Both the position numbers and the translations under genes were made by a program. Positions 27,231-37,135 of a DNA stretch of 64,000 nucleotides are shown here, one piece after another. Every line of letters starts with the position of its first letter. The first letter of the stretch is position 1. Below the pieces are notes generated by a model. It was not told where the DNA came from. It made no database searches and saw only the letters and a list, made by a program, of their open reading frames with translations. The DNA comes from Polaribacter pectinis (GTDB lineage: Bacteria; Bacteroidota; Bacteroidia; Flavobacteriales; Flavobacteriaceae): contig NZ_CP060695.1 in the NCBI RefSeq assembly GCF_014352875.1, forward strand, positions 961,501-1,025,500. The letters run 5' to 3'.

Positions 27231-28766
27231 TTATTTTTTTTGAAGTTTCTTTACTTCGTAAATATCTGTTCTTCTATCTTTTAGGTTTCTCACACTTCCA
27301 AATTGATTCAAATCTTTTAACAAATCTAAATCTACATCCGCAATTAAAATCATTTCTGTATTCGTAGTTGCTTCTGCTTTAATTCCGTTTGCAGGAAATG
27401 AAAAATCGCAAGGTGTAAAAACCATCGATTGTGCAAACTGAATGTCCATATTATTCACTTTCGGTAAATTCCCAACACTTCCTGCAATTGCTACATAGCA
27501 CTCGTTTTCTATGGCTCTTGCTTGTGCACAATGTCTCACTCTAGAATATCCATTTTGTGTGTCAGTTAAAAACGGAATAAACAAAATATCCATACCTTCT
27601 TCAGCTAAAATTCTACTCAATTCTGGAAACTCGGAATCGTAACAAATCAATACTCCAACTTTACCACAATCTGTATCGAATGTTTTAAGTTCATTTCCTC
27701 CTTGCATTCCCCAAACTTTTGCTTCATCTGGAGTTACATGTAATTTCTCATACCTTTCTGTAGAACCATCTCTTTTGCACAAATAACCAACATTGTATAA
27801 CATTCCATCTTTTAATTCTGGAAAACTTCCTGTAATTATATTGATGTTGTATGTAATAGCCAATTCAGAAAACTTCTGAACTATTTCTGGTGTATATTTT
27901 GCCAATTCTCTAATGGCTTGAGATTCTGGCAAATGATTATTATCTGCCATTAAAGGTGCATTAAAAAACTCTGGAAACAATGCAAAGTCAGACCTGTATG
28001 CAGAAACTGCATCTACAAAATATTCTGCTTGTTGCATTAATTCTTCCAAATCTTTGTACAAACGCATTTGCCACTGAATTAATCCTAAACGAACTACTTT
28101 CTTTTTAATGGCCGCTTTTGCAGTTTCTTTTTTGTAATACACATTATCCCACTCCAATAAAACTGCAAAATCGTTAGAATCTGCATCTCCTTCTAAATAT
28201 CCTTTCATCACTTTTGAAGGATGAAAATCATTGGATATTTGAAAGTTTAAAACTGGATCGTGAATTTCTTTACGTTTTACCTTTTCTAAATATTCTTTTG
28301 GAGATAATTTTTCTGAATGTTTATGATAATTCGGAATTCTTCCACCAAAAGCAATACCTCTTAAATTAAGTTTTTCGCACAATTCTTTTCTATAATCATA
28401 CAATCTTCGCCCTAATCTTAAACCTCTATATTCTGGTTTGATAAAAACATCAATTCCGTACAAAACATTTCCAAAATTACTGTGTGTACTAAAGGTAAAA
28501 TTACCTGTAATTTCTTGGTATGTATGATGATCATCAAACTTATCATAGTCAACTCTTAAAGACAAAGCACAACCTGCCAGCTGTCCATTTATTTTAATTA
28601 CTACTTGTCCTTCAGGAAATTTATCTATTAAAGATTGTATTTGAGGTTCTTCCCAATGCGTACTTTGCATATTAGAATAAATCTCAATCATTGCTTGTTT
28701 TAACGCTTGATAATCTTCAATCGTTAAATATTGCAACTCTATATTTTCTATGTTTTCGATTTTCAT
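27231..28766 (-). CDS. GNAT acetyltransferase / carbon-nitrogen hydrolase fusion
   Basis: 511 residues. Residues 1-200 form a GNAT domain (GIDVFIKPEYRGLRLGRRLYDYR is the acetyl-CoA region). Residues 225-505 form a nitrilase-superfamily amidase with the Glu-Lys-Cys triad in ALFPEFF, YEKLHVTPDE and VLICYDSEFPE. Nitrilase relatives include N-carbamoylputrescine amidase, which fits the polyamine operon. However, agmatinase next door already makes putrescine directly, so the substrate may be an acylated polyamine instead. It starts 6 bases after the agmatinase stop, so the two are co-transcribed. Confidence 0.88.
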   Translation of the reverse strand: MKIENIENIELQYLTIEDYQALKQAMIEIYSNMQSTHWEEPQIQSLIDKFPEGQVVIKINGQLAGCALSLRVDYDKFDDHHTYQEITGNFTFSTHSNFGNVLYGIDVFIKPEYRGLRLGRRLYDYRKELCEKLNLRGIAFGGRIPNYHKHSEKLSPKEYLEKVKRKEIHDPVLNFQISNDFHPSKVMKGYLEGDADSNDFAVLLEWDNVYYKKETAKAAIKKKVVRLGLIQWQMRLYKDLEELMQQAEYFVDAVSAYRSDFALFPEFFNAPLMADNNHLPESQAIRELAKYTPEIVQKFSELAITYNINIITGSFPELKDGMLYNVGYLCKRDGSTERYEKLHVTPDEAKVWGMQGGNELKTFDTDCGKVGVLICYDSEFPELSRILAEEGMDILFIPFLTDTQNGYSRVRHCAQARAIENECYVAIAGSVGNLPKVNNMDIQFAQSMVFTPCDFSFPANGIKAEATTNTEMILIADVDLDLLKDLNQFGSVRNLKDRRTDIYEVKKLQKK

Positions 28767-28772
28767 AATGAT

Positions 28773-29717
28773 TTAAAAATCGTCGTCATCATTTTTAAAT
28801 TTCGATAATTTACTGAAAGGATTGTTATCAGTAGCATCATCTCCATTGTCATAAGAATCGTCATTAGAAGCAAATTTATAGCTCAACATTTTATAAAATA
28901 ATTTAGCTGCTAAAAAGTCAGAAGATTTTTCATTTTCATTCGGACATAATTCAACCATATCAAAACCTACAACATTCTTTTGCTCGAAAACAGATTTTAA
29001 GAATTCTAACGTTTCATAGTAAAATAATCCTCCTGGTTCTGGAGTTCCTGTACTTGGCATAATTGAAGGGTCTAACGCGTCTAAATCAAAAGTAATAAAC
29101 ACATTTGTACTTAATTGATCAATTACATCATCCATCCAATCTTCGTTTTCAGCCATATCATGTGCAAAGAAAACTTTGTCTAAATTCATGCTTCTTTTTT
29201 CAGAAATATCCATACTTCTAATTCCAACCTGAACTAAGTTTGTATTCTGATTCGCTTCATAAACTGCACAAGCGTGATTGCAAGAAGAACCTTCATATTC
29301 TTTACGTAAATCTGCATGTGCATCTATATGTAAAACCGTTAAATCGCTAAAACATTCGTTAAAAGCTCTAATAGTTCCAATAGAAACTGAATGCTCTCCA
29401 CCAAAAACAGTAACAAATTTATTTCTATTGATGTACTTCTTTGTTTCTTGGTGAACAGCTTCTACCATTGCTTCTGGAGAAGAATTTTCTGTAATTGGTT
29501 CAGTTAAGAAAACACCTTCTTTATACACTTCAGAATCTGTTTCTATGTCATACAATTCCATGTTTTCTGAAGCTTCTAAAAAAGCTTTTGGACCTTTATC
29601 TGCCCCTTTTTGCCAAGTGCTAGTTCCATCATAAGGAACTGGGATGATTACTATTTTTGATGTTGACAGGTTTCCAAACTCGTTTGGAATTCCTGCATAT
29701 GTGTTATTTGTGTTCAT
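28773..29717 (-). CDS. speB: Agmatinase (arginase/ureohydrolase family)
   Basis: 314 residues. Manganese-binding motifs of ureohydrolases are complete: GGEHSVSIG, HIDAHADLR and FDLDALDPS, with TGTPEPGG after them. The enzyme converts agmatine to putrescine and urea. The last 30 residues form an acidic tail (DNGDDATDNN, FKNDDDDF) that is not part of the catalytic core. A similar acidic tail ends the small protein at 25767. It lies between arginine decarboxylase (45-base gap) and the GNAT/amidase fusion (6-base gap). Confidence 0.93.
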   Translation of the reverse strand: MNTNNTYAGIPNEFGNLSTSKIVIIPVPYDGTSTWQKGADKGPKAFLEASENMELYDIETDSEVYKEGVFLTEPITENSSPEAMVEAVHQETKKYINRNKFVTVFGGEHSVSIGTIRAFNECFSDLTVLHIDAHADLRKEYEGSSCNHACAVYEANQNTNLVQVGIRSMDISEKRSMNLDKVFFAHDMAENEDWMDDVIDQLSTNVFITFDLDALDPSIMPSTGTPEPGGLFYYETLEFLKSVFEQKNVVGFDMVELCPNENEKSSDFLAAKLFYKMLSYKFASNDDSYDNGDDATDNNPFSKLSKFKNDDDDF

Positions 29718-29762
29718 TTTATTTTTTGTTGCAATGGGTTTAAACCCTTGTTGTGTTGTTTG

Positions 29763-31154
29763 TTAATATCCTAATATTGATAATAATTCGCTACTTTTTT
29801 GTTGTTCTTTAAAGACTTTAATATCCAATTTACCTTCTTTATCTCTGTCGATAATTAAATGTTTTGGAGTTGGAATTAAACAGTGTTGCAATCCACCAAA
29901 ACCACCAATGGTTTCTTGATATGCTCCAGTGTTAAAGAATCCAATATATAATGGTTTTTCTTTCTCGTAAACTGGTAAATAAATTCCATTTACATGTTGT
30001 TCGGAATTGTAATAATCGTCACTATCACAAGTTAAACCTCCTAATAAAACACGTTCGTATTTCATGTTCCATTTGTTTAAAGGTAACATTATAAAGCGTT
30101 TGTTAATTGCCCAAGAATCTGGTAAAGTGGTTATAAATGAAGAGTTTATCATGTTCCAACGCTCTCTATCATTTTGTTTTTTCTGATATAAAACTTTGTA
30201 AATAGCTGCTCCAGATTCACCAACTGTAAAACTTCCAAATTCTGTAAAAATGTTTGGTACATCTACTCCTGCTTCATCACACGCTTGTTTTATTTGATTT
30301 GTAATTTCATCAATCATATATTGATAATCATAATCAAAAGCCAATGAGTTTTTTATAGGAAAACCACCACCAATATTTAAACTGTCTAAAGTAGGACACA
30401 CCTTTTTTAAGTTGATGTACACATTTAAACATTTCATTAATTCGTTCCAGTAATACGCATTGTCTTTAATACCAGTATTGATGAAAAAATGTAGCATTTT
30501 TAATTCTACTTGAGTATTATCAGCAATTTCACGCTCATAAAAGGAAACGATGTTTTTATAACCAATTCCTAATCTTGACGTATAAAACTCAAATTTTGGT
30601 TCTTCTTCAGAAGCAATTCTAATACCAACTTTAAACTTCTTTTTTGTTTCTTTTTGAATTAACGGTAATTCCTCATAATTGTCAATAATAGGAATACAGT
30701 TTTTATGTCCAGATTCGATTAACTCGCCAATATTCTTTACATATTGGTCTCTTTTAAATCCGTTACAAATAACAAAAGTATCGTCTTTTATTTTGCCTTC
30801 TTTTTTTAAACTTTTAACAATATCTATATCAAAAGCAGATGATGTTTCAATATGAATATCATTTTTTAAAGCCTCGTTTAAAATGTGCTTAAAATGAGAA
30901 CTTTTTGTACAATAGCTATAAAAGTATTTACCTTTATAATCATGTTTTTCGAAGCTATTTTTAAACCAGCCTTTTGCTCTGTTTATGTTTTCTGATATTT
31001 TTGGTAGGTAAGTAAATTTTAATGGAGAACCATATTCTTCAATAAGCTCCATTAAATTTATGCCATGCCAAAATAATTTGTTGTTTTCTGTTTTAAACTC
31101 TTCCTGTGGAAAGTAGAATGTTTGGTCTACTAAATCTGCGTATTTTGTGTTCAC
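29763..31154 (-). CDS. speA: Arginine decarboxylase, alanine-racemase-fold type
   Basis: 463 residues. The N-terminal PLP barrel (YFYSYCTKSSHFKHIL region, ETSSAFDIDIVKSL, GIRIASEEEPKFEFYTSRLG) and C-terminal domain (GGLTCDSDDYY, GAYQETIGGFGG) match the short decarboxylases of Bacteroidota. It is much shorter than E. coli SpeA. It makes agmatine for the adjacent agmatinase. The start codon is GTG (complement of 31152-31154), with no better in-frame ATG nearby, which points to reduced or controlled translation. An unusually long structured leader precedes it, and it heads the five-gene polyamine operon. Confidence 0.9.
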   Translation of the reverse strand: MNTKYADLVDQTFYFPQEEFKTENNKLFWHGINLMELIEEYGSPLKFTYLPKISENINRAKGWFKNSFEKHDYKGKYFYSYCTKSSHFKHILNEALKNDIHIETSSAFDIDIVKSLKKEGKIKDDTFVICNGFKRDQYVKNIGELIESGHKNCIPIIDNYEELPLIQKETKKKFKVGIRIASEEEPKFEFYTSRLGIGYKNIVSFYEREIADNTQVELKMLHFFINTGIKDNAYYWNELMKCLNVYINLKKVCPTLDSLNIGGGFPIKNSLAFDYDYQYMIDEITNQIKQACDEAGVDVPNIFTEFGSFTVGESGAAIYKVLYQKKQNDRERWNMINSSFITTLPDSWAINKRFIMLPLNKWNMKYERVLLGGLTCDSDDYYNSEQHVNGIYLPVYEKEKPLYIGFFNTGAYQETIGGFGGLQHCLIPTPKHLIIDRDKEGKLDIKVFKEQQKSSELLSILGY

Positions 31155-31434
31155 TTTTATTTTTAAATTATAGATATGATAAGTTTGTCTAAATCAAAAC
31201 ATTTTAAAAATGTTGAAATAGAAATAAGTACTTTTAAAAAAGTAAGATTATCACTGTATAATTTGTAAGTAAACTACGTGCAACTTTGAGAAAAGCTGCA
31301 ATTCTTGAAGAATTGAAAATGGAGAAACCTTAATTTTTCGGTTGCATTTCCAAAATGCATTGTAATACGTATTCTCCAATTGAGTATTACATCCGAAATA
31401 AGAAAAACTAAACATTTTACTTAAATAAGTACAG
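31155..31434 (-). promoter_or_regulatory. Long structured 5' leader of speA, candidate riboswitch or attenuator
   Basis: Paired segments in plus-strand positions are as follows. GTAATAC (31362-31368) pairs with GTATTAC (31384-31390). TGCATTT (31343-31349) pairs with AAATGCA (31353-31359). CAATTCT (31299-31305) pairs with AGAATTG (31309-31315). GCA/CTTT pairs with AAAG/TGC (31280-31299). ACC (31327-31329) pairs with GGT (31340-31342). TTCTCC (31372-31377), inside the first loop, can pair with GGAGAA (31321-31326), giving a pseudoknot. The leader is about 275 bases and ends at the GTG start of speA. It matches no riboswitch class that I recognise. Confidence 0.55.
31251..31415 (-). CDS. Possible 54-codon upstream open reading frame in the speA leader
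   Basis: The frame starts ATG at 31415, about 15 bases after the predicted transcription start, the same distance seen for other genes here. It stops at 31251, 96 bases before speA. It begins MFSFSYFGCNTQLENTYYN and ends YLQIIQ. It has two cysteines, many aromatic residues and one arginine codon. No domain is recognised. It may be a translated leader peptide controlling speA, or a frame that stays open by chance across a structured RNA. The hairpins in it are strong, so both readings remain possible. Confidence 0.4.
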   Translation of the reverse strand: MFSFSYFGCNTQLENTYYNAFWKCNRKIKVSPFSILQELQLFSKLHVVYLQIIQ

Positions 31435-31469
31435 CAAATGTATATTATTTTTTAATATAAATTACAAAA
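31435..31469 (-). promoter_or_regulatory. Promoter of the polyamine operon
   Basis: On the minus strand TTTTG (complement of 31465-31469), 22 bases, then TACATTTG (complement of 31435-31442). The -7 element is exact and the spacing slightly long. The transcript would start near 31430. Confidence 0.6.
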
Positions 31470-31669
31470 GCAAAAAAAAAGTATCTTTTTTTTGAAATAT
31501 ATTTTTTATCAGTAAATACAAGTGTTTCGAATGATAATTGAATGTGATTTTTATACTGAAGTGAAATTTTATTCTAAAATTTGATTATAATTTCTGCCTA
31601 AAAACGTCAATTATCAACAAAAACTATAAAAAACATTCTTCCTCATAAAAACGCAATTATAAAGCATAA

Positions 31670-31695
31670 AAAAGCTCTGAATTTTCAGAGCTTTT
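31670..31695 (-). terminator. Intrinsic terminator of the helicase gene
   Basis: AAAAGCTCTGA (31670-31680) and TCAGAGCTTTT (31685-31695) form an 11-bp stem with an ATTT loop. Upstream A-rich sequence gives the U run on the minus strand. Confidence 0.85.
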
Positions 31696-31706
31696 AATTT
31701 ACATTT

Positions 31707-33257
31707 TTATTCATCTATTGGTGGATGACCATGAATTTCTTCAAAATCTTCATCGAAATTTTCTCTTAAATAAGCGTTTAGTTTCTTTCTGTAATCGTCT
31801 TTTAACCACGTTACAAAATTGTGCGTACTTTTAGAAATACATTTTGCATATCTGTTAATTCTATCATCTATCTCCTCACCTAACATTTTTGCTAAAATTA
31901 AAGCATCAAAAACATCTTCACTGTTTTCAATACACATTTTTGCATGATGAACAATTGATTTTTCTAATACTCTTTTAGAAGATTCTCCAGCTTTTATTGT
32001 TTCGATATATACATTTTTCATATCGAAATAAGTATCTGTAGAATTTGCAAATTCCACTTTTACATTTGCTGGTAATTCATATCTAAAGGTACTTTCTATT
32101 TCTTCATCCGAAAGAATAGCATCTAAATAATAATCCGGCGCTCTAAACATTTTTTGCCAGTCTAAATCTGCACCCCAAGGACCAAATCTGTGGAAATTGT
32201 TTCCTAAATCAATTACATCAAACGTGTTTTTATCTCCAAAAATACGAGAACCACGTCCAATCATTTGATAATATAAAGTCAACGATTTTGTTGCTCTGTT
32301 TAAGATAATTGCTTCAATACTTGGCTCATCAAAACCAGTTGTTAAAATACTTACAGAGGTAATAATTGCATTTGGAGTTTTGTGAAACCATCTTAAAATA
32401 AGCTCACGTTCCTTTTTTGTATTTGTATTGTCTAAATGCGCAATTGGATATCCTGCTTTTTTAAATGCGTGAAAAACTTGAATTGAAGTATTAATACCGT
32501 TGTTAAAAATCAACGTTTTTTTACCTTTTGCGGTTTCTTCATACGCACTTACCAATTTGGTAAGCATGTCTGTATTCATGTATAAATCTTCGGAAGATTT
32601 TACAGTATAATCTCCATTTGCCCCAACTTCCAAAGAAGTTAAACCAACATTGTAAGAATACATATTTGCTTGTGCTAAATAACCACTTTCAATTAAATGA
32701 TGAATTGGCTCACCAACATATAATTCCTGATAATTCTCATACATTGGTAATTTAATGTTAGAACTTAAAGGAGTTGCAGTTACACCAAGAATGAAAGATT
32801 GATCGAAAAACTTAAAAATTTTAGTAAAAGAGTTGTAATGTGCCTCATCTACAATAACTAAACCGATATCAGAAATATCTAACTTATCGTCATTTAATCT
32901 ATTTTTTAAAGTTTCAACCATCGCCACAAAACACATAAACTCGTCTTGATCGTCTAATTTTGCTGTACTATTTATTATTTTGTTTTCTACACCAAACTCA
33001 ATAAGCATTTTAGAGGTTTGCTTACTTAATTCAATTCTGTGCGTTAATACTAAAACTTTCTTTTTAAAAGTTTCTATATAACGTCTTACAATTTCAGAAA
33101 AAATTACTGTTTTTCCACCTCCTGTTGGTAATTGATATAATAAATGATAATCTTGAGGCGCTGTTTCAAATCGATTAAAAATCTCTTGAAGTGCATCTTT
33201 TTGATAACCGTATAATTCTTTACCTATAATTGTTTGCGAAGTGTTTGTTTCTGCCAA
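31707..33257 (-). CDS. Superfamily 2 DEAD/DEAH-box helicase
   Basis: 516 residues. Helicase motifs are in order: I (LPTGGGKTVIFSE, about 43-55), II (VIVDEAH), III (GVTATPLS), then the C-terminal domain with V/VI-type segments (SILTTGFDEPSIEA, YQMIGRGSR). The architecture resembles RadD/YejH-like and type-III-restriction-like repair helicases. I do not see a fused nuclease or methylase. The downstream ~120 residues are helical and family-specific. The gene follows ytxJ by 60 bases, which may be coincidental. Confidence 0.9.
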   Translation of the reverse strand: MAETNTSQTIIGKELYGYQKDALQEIFNRFETAPQDYHLLYQLPTGGGKTVIFSEIVRRYIETFKKKVLVLTHRIELSKQTSKMLIEFGVENKIINSTAKLDDQDEFMCFVAMVETLKNRLNDDKLDISDIGLVIVDEAHYNSFTKIFKFFDQSFILGVTATPLSSNIKLPMYENYQELYVGEPIHHLIESGYLAQANMYSYNVGLTSLEVGANGDYTVKSSEDLYMNTDMLTKLVSAYEETAKGKKTLIFNNGINTSIQVFHAFKKAGYPIAHLDNTNTKKERELILRWFHKTPNAIITSVSILTTGFDEPSIEAIILNRATKSLTLYYQMIGRGSRIFGDKNTFDVIDLGNNFHRFGPWGADLDWQKMFRAPDYYLDAILSDEEIESTFRYELPANVKVEFANSTDTYFDMKNVYIETIKAGESSKRVLEKSIVHHAKMCIENSEDVFDALILAKMLGEEIDDRINRYAKCISKSTHNFVTWLKDDYRKKLNAYLRENFDEDFEEIHGHPPIDE

Positions 33258-33317
33258 AAGTTTAAAAATTTAGAAAGACAAAAATAAGACTTATTATAGG
33301 TTTTACCCAAATTTTAA

Positions 33318-33719
33318 CTACATAAATCTCGATAAGTCTGTTTGTGTGATTTCGTAGTGAGAAGCATCATAGACAGAAACTCCATTTCTAACCACAATTA
33401 ATTGCGGAGATTGGTGCATTACTTGGAACTTATACCCTACTTCATCAGAAACATCTCTGTAATTTAACAAGTCTAAATAATACACTTTTAAATTTTCATG
33501 TTCTTCCGAAAACAACTTTTCGAACTGTTTTATAACCATACTACTAATACCACATCTTGTAGAATGCTTAAAAATTAGTACAGCTCCTATTTCAGATTCC
33601 TTTTTAATCATTTCTAATTGCTCCAAAGAAGTTAATGGAATCCAGTTTAAGTATGACTTTTTTTCTGGTTTTGTTTCCTTTTCACTTTTGTCGCCAAATA
33701 TATTGTTAAATATGCCCAT
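33318..33719 (-). CDS. ytxJ: Bacillithiol-system redox protein YtxJ
   Basis: 133 residues. A thioredoxin-like fold has a monothiol-type active site in FKHSTRCGIS. The N-terminal NWIPLTSLEQL is typical of YtxJ (DUF2847). Family knowledge places it in bacillithiol-dependent disulphide exchange, which flavobacteria use instead of glutathione. It is predicted cytoplasmic. Bacillithiol synthesis genes are not in the window. Confidence 0.88.
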   Translation of the reverse strand: MGIFNNIFGDKSEKETKPEKKSYLNWIPLTSLEQLEMIKKESEIGAVLIFKHSTRCGISSMVIKQFEKLFSEEHENLKVYYLDLLNYRDVSDEVGYKFQVMHQSPQLIVVRNGVSVYDASHYEITQTDLSRFM

Positions 33720-33918
33720 CTCTATGTTTTTGTTCTTTGTCGATACAAATATAAGAAACTTTCAATTGACATAAAGTCAGTAAAAACAATACTTTACAAG
33801 ACATTTTGACTTGTTTTTTACGATAATTTTATTTGGTATTAAAATTGCTCATTATCGATTGTAAATGAAAAATTAAATAACAACAAGGGCTTTAAAACCT
33901 TTGCTAAAAAAAATAAAT

Positions 33919-36528
33919 ATGAATTTTAATAATTATACAACAAAATCGCAAGAGACCATACAAATGGCGCAGCAGATTGCGCAAGGTTTTGGTCATAATC
34001 AAATAGAAAATGAGCATATTTTTAAAGCATTAACACAAGTAGATGAAAATGTGTTGCCTTTTTTATTGAAGAAATTAAATATTAACTTAAATGTTGTAGA
34101 CCAAATTTTAGACAAACAATTAGAGAGTTTACCTAAAGTTTCTGGAGCAGAATTAATGATTTCGAGAGAAGCAAGTAAAACATTAACAGAAGCGTCTGTA
34201 ATTGCTAAAAACATGAAAGATGACTATGTTTCTATCGAACATTTAATTTTGGCAATTTTTAAATCGAAAAGTAACATTGCACAAGTTCTAAAAGACCAAG
34301 GTGTTACAGAAAAGCATTTAAAAGCAGCAATTGAAGAATTAAGAAAAGGAGAAAGGGTAACTTCTCAATCTCAAGAAGAAACCTACAATTCTTTGAACAA
34401 ATTCGCTAAAAACTTAAATAAATTAGCGCAAGATGGAAAATTAGATCCAGTAATTGGTAGAGATGAAGAAATTAGAAGATTGTTACAAATTTTATCAAGA
34501 AGAACAAAGAATAATCCGATTTTGGTAGGAGAACCAGGAACTGGTAAAACCGCTATTGCAGAAGGTTTAGCACACAGAATTGTAGATGGAGATGTTCCAG
34601 AAAATCTAAAAGACAAATTAATTTTCTCTTTAGATATGGGTGCATTAATTGCAGGTGCAAAATACAAAGGAGAATTTGAAGAACGACTGAAAGCCGTTAT
34701 TAAAGAGGTTACAAATGCAGATGGAGATATTGTACTTTTTATTGATGAAATTCACACCTTAGTTGGTGCTGGAGGTGGACAAGGTGCCATGGATGCAGCA
34801 AACATTTTAAAACCTGCTTTGGCTCGTGGAGAATTGCGTGCAATTGGAGCGACGACTTTAGATGAATATCAAAAATATTTCGAGAAAGACAAAGCATTAG
34901 AAAGACGTTTTCAGAAAGTAATTGTTAACGAACCAGATACAGAAAGTGCCATTTCTATTTTAAGAGGAATTAAAGAGAAATATGAAGCACACCATAAAGT
35001 TCGTATTAAAGACGAAGCAATTATTGGTGCTGTAGAATTGTCTCAACGTTATATTACCAACCGTTTTTTACCAGATAAAGCTATTGATTTAATGGATGAA
35101 GCTGCTTCCAAATTACGTATGGAAATCAATTCTAAACCAGAAGAATTAGACGTTTTAGACCGTAAAGTAATGCAGTTAGAGATTGAAATTGAAGCAATTA
35201 AGCGTGAGAAAGACGAAACGAAGTTGAAATCTCTACGTTCTGATTTAGCAAATTTAAAGGAAGAACGAAACGAAATTAATGCAAAATGGAAATCTGAAAA
35301 AGAGGTTGTAGATAATATTCAGAATGCAAAATCTGATATCGAAAACTTTAAGATTGAAGCAGAAAAAGCAGAACGAGATGGAGATTATGGTAAAGTTGCT
35401 GAAATTAGATATGGAAAAATCAAAGAAGCTGAAGGTAAATTAGAAGAATTTCAGAAAATATTAAGCGAAAATAAGAATGAGAAATCTTTAATAAAAGAGG
35501 AAGTTACTTTAGATGATATTGCTGAAGTTGTTGCAAAATGGACTGGAATTCCTGTCATAAAAATGATACAATCTGAACGTGATAAATTGCTAAAATTAGA
35601 AGACCAATTACATAAAAGAGTTGTTGGCCAAGAAGAAGCAATTGTTGCAGTTTCAGATGCTGTTAGACGCTCGAGAGCAGGTTTGCAAAATCCGAATAAA
35701 CCAATTGGTAGTTTCTTGTTTTTAGGAACTACAGGAGTTGGAAAAACAGAGTTGGCAAAAGCATTGGCAGAATATCTTTTTGATGATGAAAATGCAATGA
35801 CAAGGATTGATATGAGTGAATACCAAGAACGCCATTCTGTAAGTAGATTGGTTGGTGCGCCTCCAGGATATGTTGGTTATGATGAAGGTGGACAATTGAC
35901 GGAAGCTGTTCGAAGAAGACCTTATTCTGTAGTGCTTTTAGATGAAATTGAAAAAGCGCATCCAGATACTTTTAATATCCTTTTACAGGTTTTGGATGAA
36001 GGAAGATTAACGGATAATAAAGGACGTGTTGCAGATTTTAAAAACACCATAATTATTATGACTTCAAACATGGGAAGTCATATAATTCAGGAGAAATTTG
36101 CAGACCCAAAAGCAGATTTAGAAGCAGTTACTGAAGTTGCAAAAATTGAAGTTTTAGGGTTGTTAAAACAATCTGTAAGACCAGAATTTTTAAACAGAAT
36201 TGATGATGTAATTATGTTTACACCTTTAACACAGGGTAATATTTTTGAAATTGTAAAATTACAGATAGAGCATTTAAAGAAAGTAATTGGCAAACAAGAA
36301 ATTACATTAGATGCAACAGATGAAGCAATTAAATACTTGGCAAAAAAAGGTTATCAGCCAGAATTTGGAGCAAGACCTGTAAAAAGAGTAATTCAGAAAG
36401 AAGTTTTAAACGAACTTTCGAAAGAAATTTTATCAGGAAAAATAACAACAGATAGTATTATTTTATTAGATTCTTTTGATGATAAATTAGTTTTTAGAAA
36501 TCAGTCGGATTTGGTTGAGAACATATAA
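33919..36528 (+). CDS. clpB: ATP-dependent disaggregase ClpB
   Basis: 869 residues from the ATG at 33919. A TTG six codons upstream is the only longer start. The layout is complete: Clp N-domain (1-150), first AAA module with GEPGTGKT (204-211) and [16 protein letters not shown], coiled-coil middle domain (about 405-520), and second AAA module with [17 protein letters not shown] and [11 protein letters not shown]. The C-terminal domain ends the protein. The middle domain distinguishes ClpB from ClpC and ClpA. It rescues aggregated proteins with DnaK. It is a single-gene unit ending at the terminator 36549-36587. Confidence 0.96.
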   Translation: MNFNNYTTKSQETIQMAQQIAQGFGHNQIENEHIFKALTQVDENVLPFLLKKLNINLNVVDQILDKQLESLPKVSGAELMISREASKTLTEASVIAKNMKDDYVSIEHLILAIFKSKSNIAQVLKDQGVTEKHLKAAIEELRKGERVTSQSQEETYNSLNKFAKNLNKLAQDGKLDPVIGRDEEIRRLLQILSRRTKNNPILVGEPGTGKTAIAEGLAHRIVDGDVPENLKDKLIFSLDMGALIAGAKYKGEFEERLKAVIKEVTNADGDIVLFIDEIHTLVGAGGGQGAMDAANILKPALARGELRAIGATTLDEYQKYFEKDKALERRFQKVIVNEPDTESAISILRGIKEKYEAHHKVRIKDEAIIGAVELSQRYITNRFLPDKAIDLMDEAASKLRMEINSKPEELDVLDRKVMQLEIEIEAIKREKDETKLKSLRSDLANLKEERNEINAKWKSEKEVVDNIQNAKSDIENFKIEAEKAERDGDYGKVAEIRYGKIKEAEGKLEEFQKILSENKNEKSLIKEEVTLDDIAEVVAKWTGIPVIKMIQSERDKLLKLEDQLHKRVVGQEEAIVAVSDAVRRSRAGLQNPNKPIGSFLFLGTTGVGKTELAKALAEYLFDDENAMTRIDMSEYQERHSVSRLVGAPPGYVGYDEGGQLTEAVRRRPYSVVLLDEIEKAHPDTFNILLQVLDEGRLTDNKGRVADFKNTIIIMTSNMGSHIIQEKFADPKADLEAVTEVAKIEVLGLLKQSVRPEFLNRIDDVIMFTPLTQGNIFEIVKLQIEHLKKVIGKQEITLDATDEAIKYLAKKGYQPEFGARPVKRVIQKEVLNELSKEILSGKITTDSIILLDSFDDKLVFRNQSDLVENI

Positions 36529-36548
36529 GTTAAGTTTGGTTAGTTTGG

Positions 36549-36587
36549 AAAAAGCGATGTTGTAAAAGGCATCGCTTTTTCTTTTTT
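36549..36587 (+). terminator. Intrinsic terminator of clpB
   Basis: AAAAAGCGATG (36549-36559) pairs with CATCGCTTTTT (36570-36580), followed by a second T run. Confidence 0.88.
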
Positions 36588-36617
36588 GATTATATTCGTT
36601 GTTCAAATTTAACTATC

Positions 36618-37115
36618 ATGAAAAAAATCTTATTTTTATTTGTATTTGCTTTTGGTTTATTAACTTTTTGTACTTCTCAAGAAACGACAACGTATTATTT
36701 AATTCGTCATTCAGAAAAAGATAGATCAGATAAAACAAATAGCAACCCAGATTTAAATGAAGATGGTCAAAAAAGAGCGGCAAATTGGGCAGATTATTTT
36801 GAAGATATCGATTTAGATGCTGTGTATTCTACTAACTACAATAGAACCATGCAGACAGCTACTCCAACTGCAGAAAGCAAAGCTTTGGAGATTCTAAACT
36901 ACGACCCAAGAAACATGTTTGATGCTGAATTTGAAAAAGCTACTAAAGGAAAAACAGTTTTAGTTGTTGGGCATAGCAACACAACTCCTGCTTTTGTAAA
37001 TAAAATTTTGGGAGAGAAAAAGCATGAGGATTTGGACGATAATGACAATGCAAGCTTGTTTATTGTTACTATTTCTGGAGATAAAAAAACAAGCAGAATA
37101 GAAAAGATTGAATAA
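36618..37115 (+). CDS. Exported histidine phosphatase superfamily protein
   Basis: 165 residues. The N-terminus is a signal peptide with a lipobox-like end (LLTFC), so it is probably a lipoprotein or periplasmic. The phosphohistidine motif is LIRHSEK (the family is usually RHG or RHA) and the second histidine is in VVGHSNTTP. Small SixA-like proteins of this family remove phosphate from histidines or small molecules. Export argues against a phosphorelay role in the cytoplasm. It converges on the gene at 37136 with only 20 bases between. Confidence 0.85.
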   Translation: MKKILFLFVFAFGLLTFCTSQETTTYYLIRHSEKDRSDKTNSNPDLNEDGQKRAANWADYFEDIDLDAVYSTNYNRTMQTATPTAESKALEILNYDPRNMFDAEFEKATKGKTVLVVGHSNTTPAFVNKILGEKKHEDLDDNDNASLFIVTISGDKKTSRIEKIE

Positions 37116-37135
37116 GGAAGTATCTTCTAAAAAGT

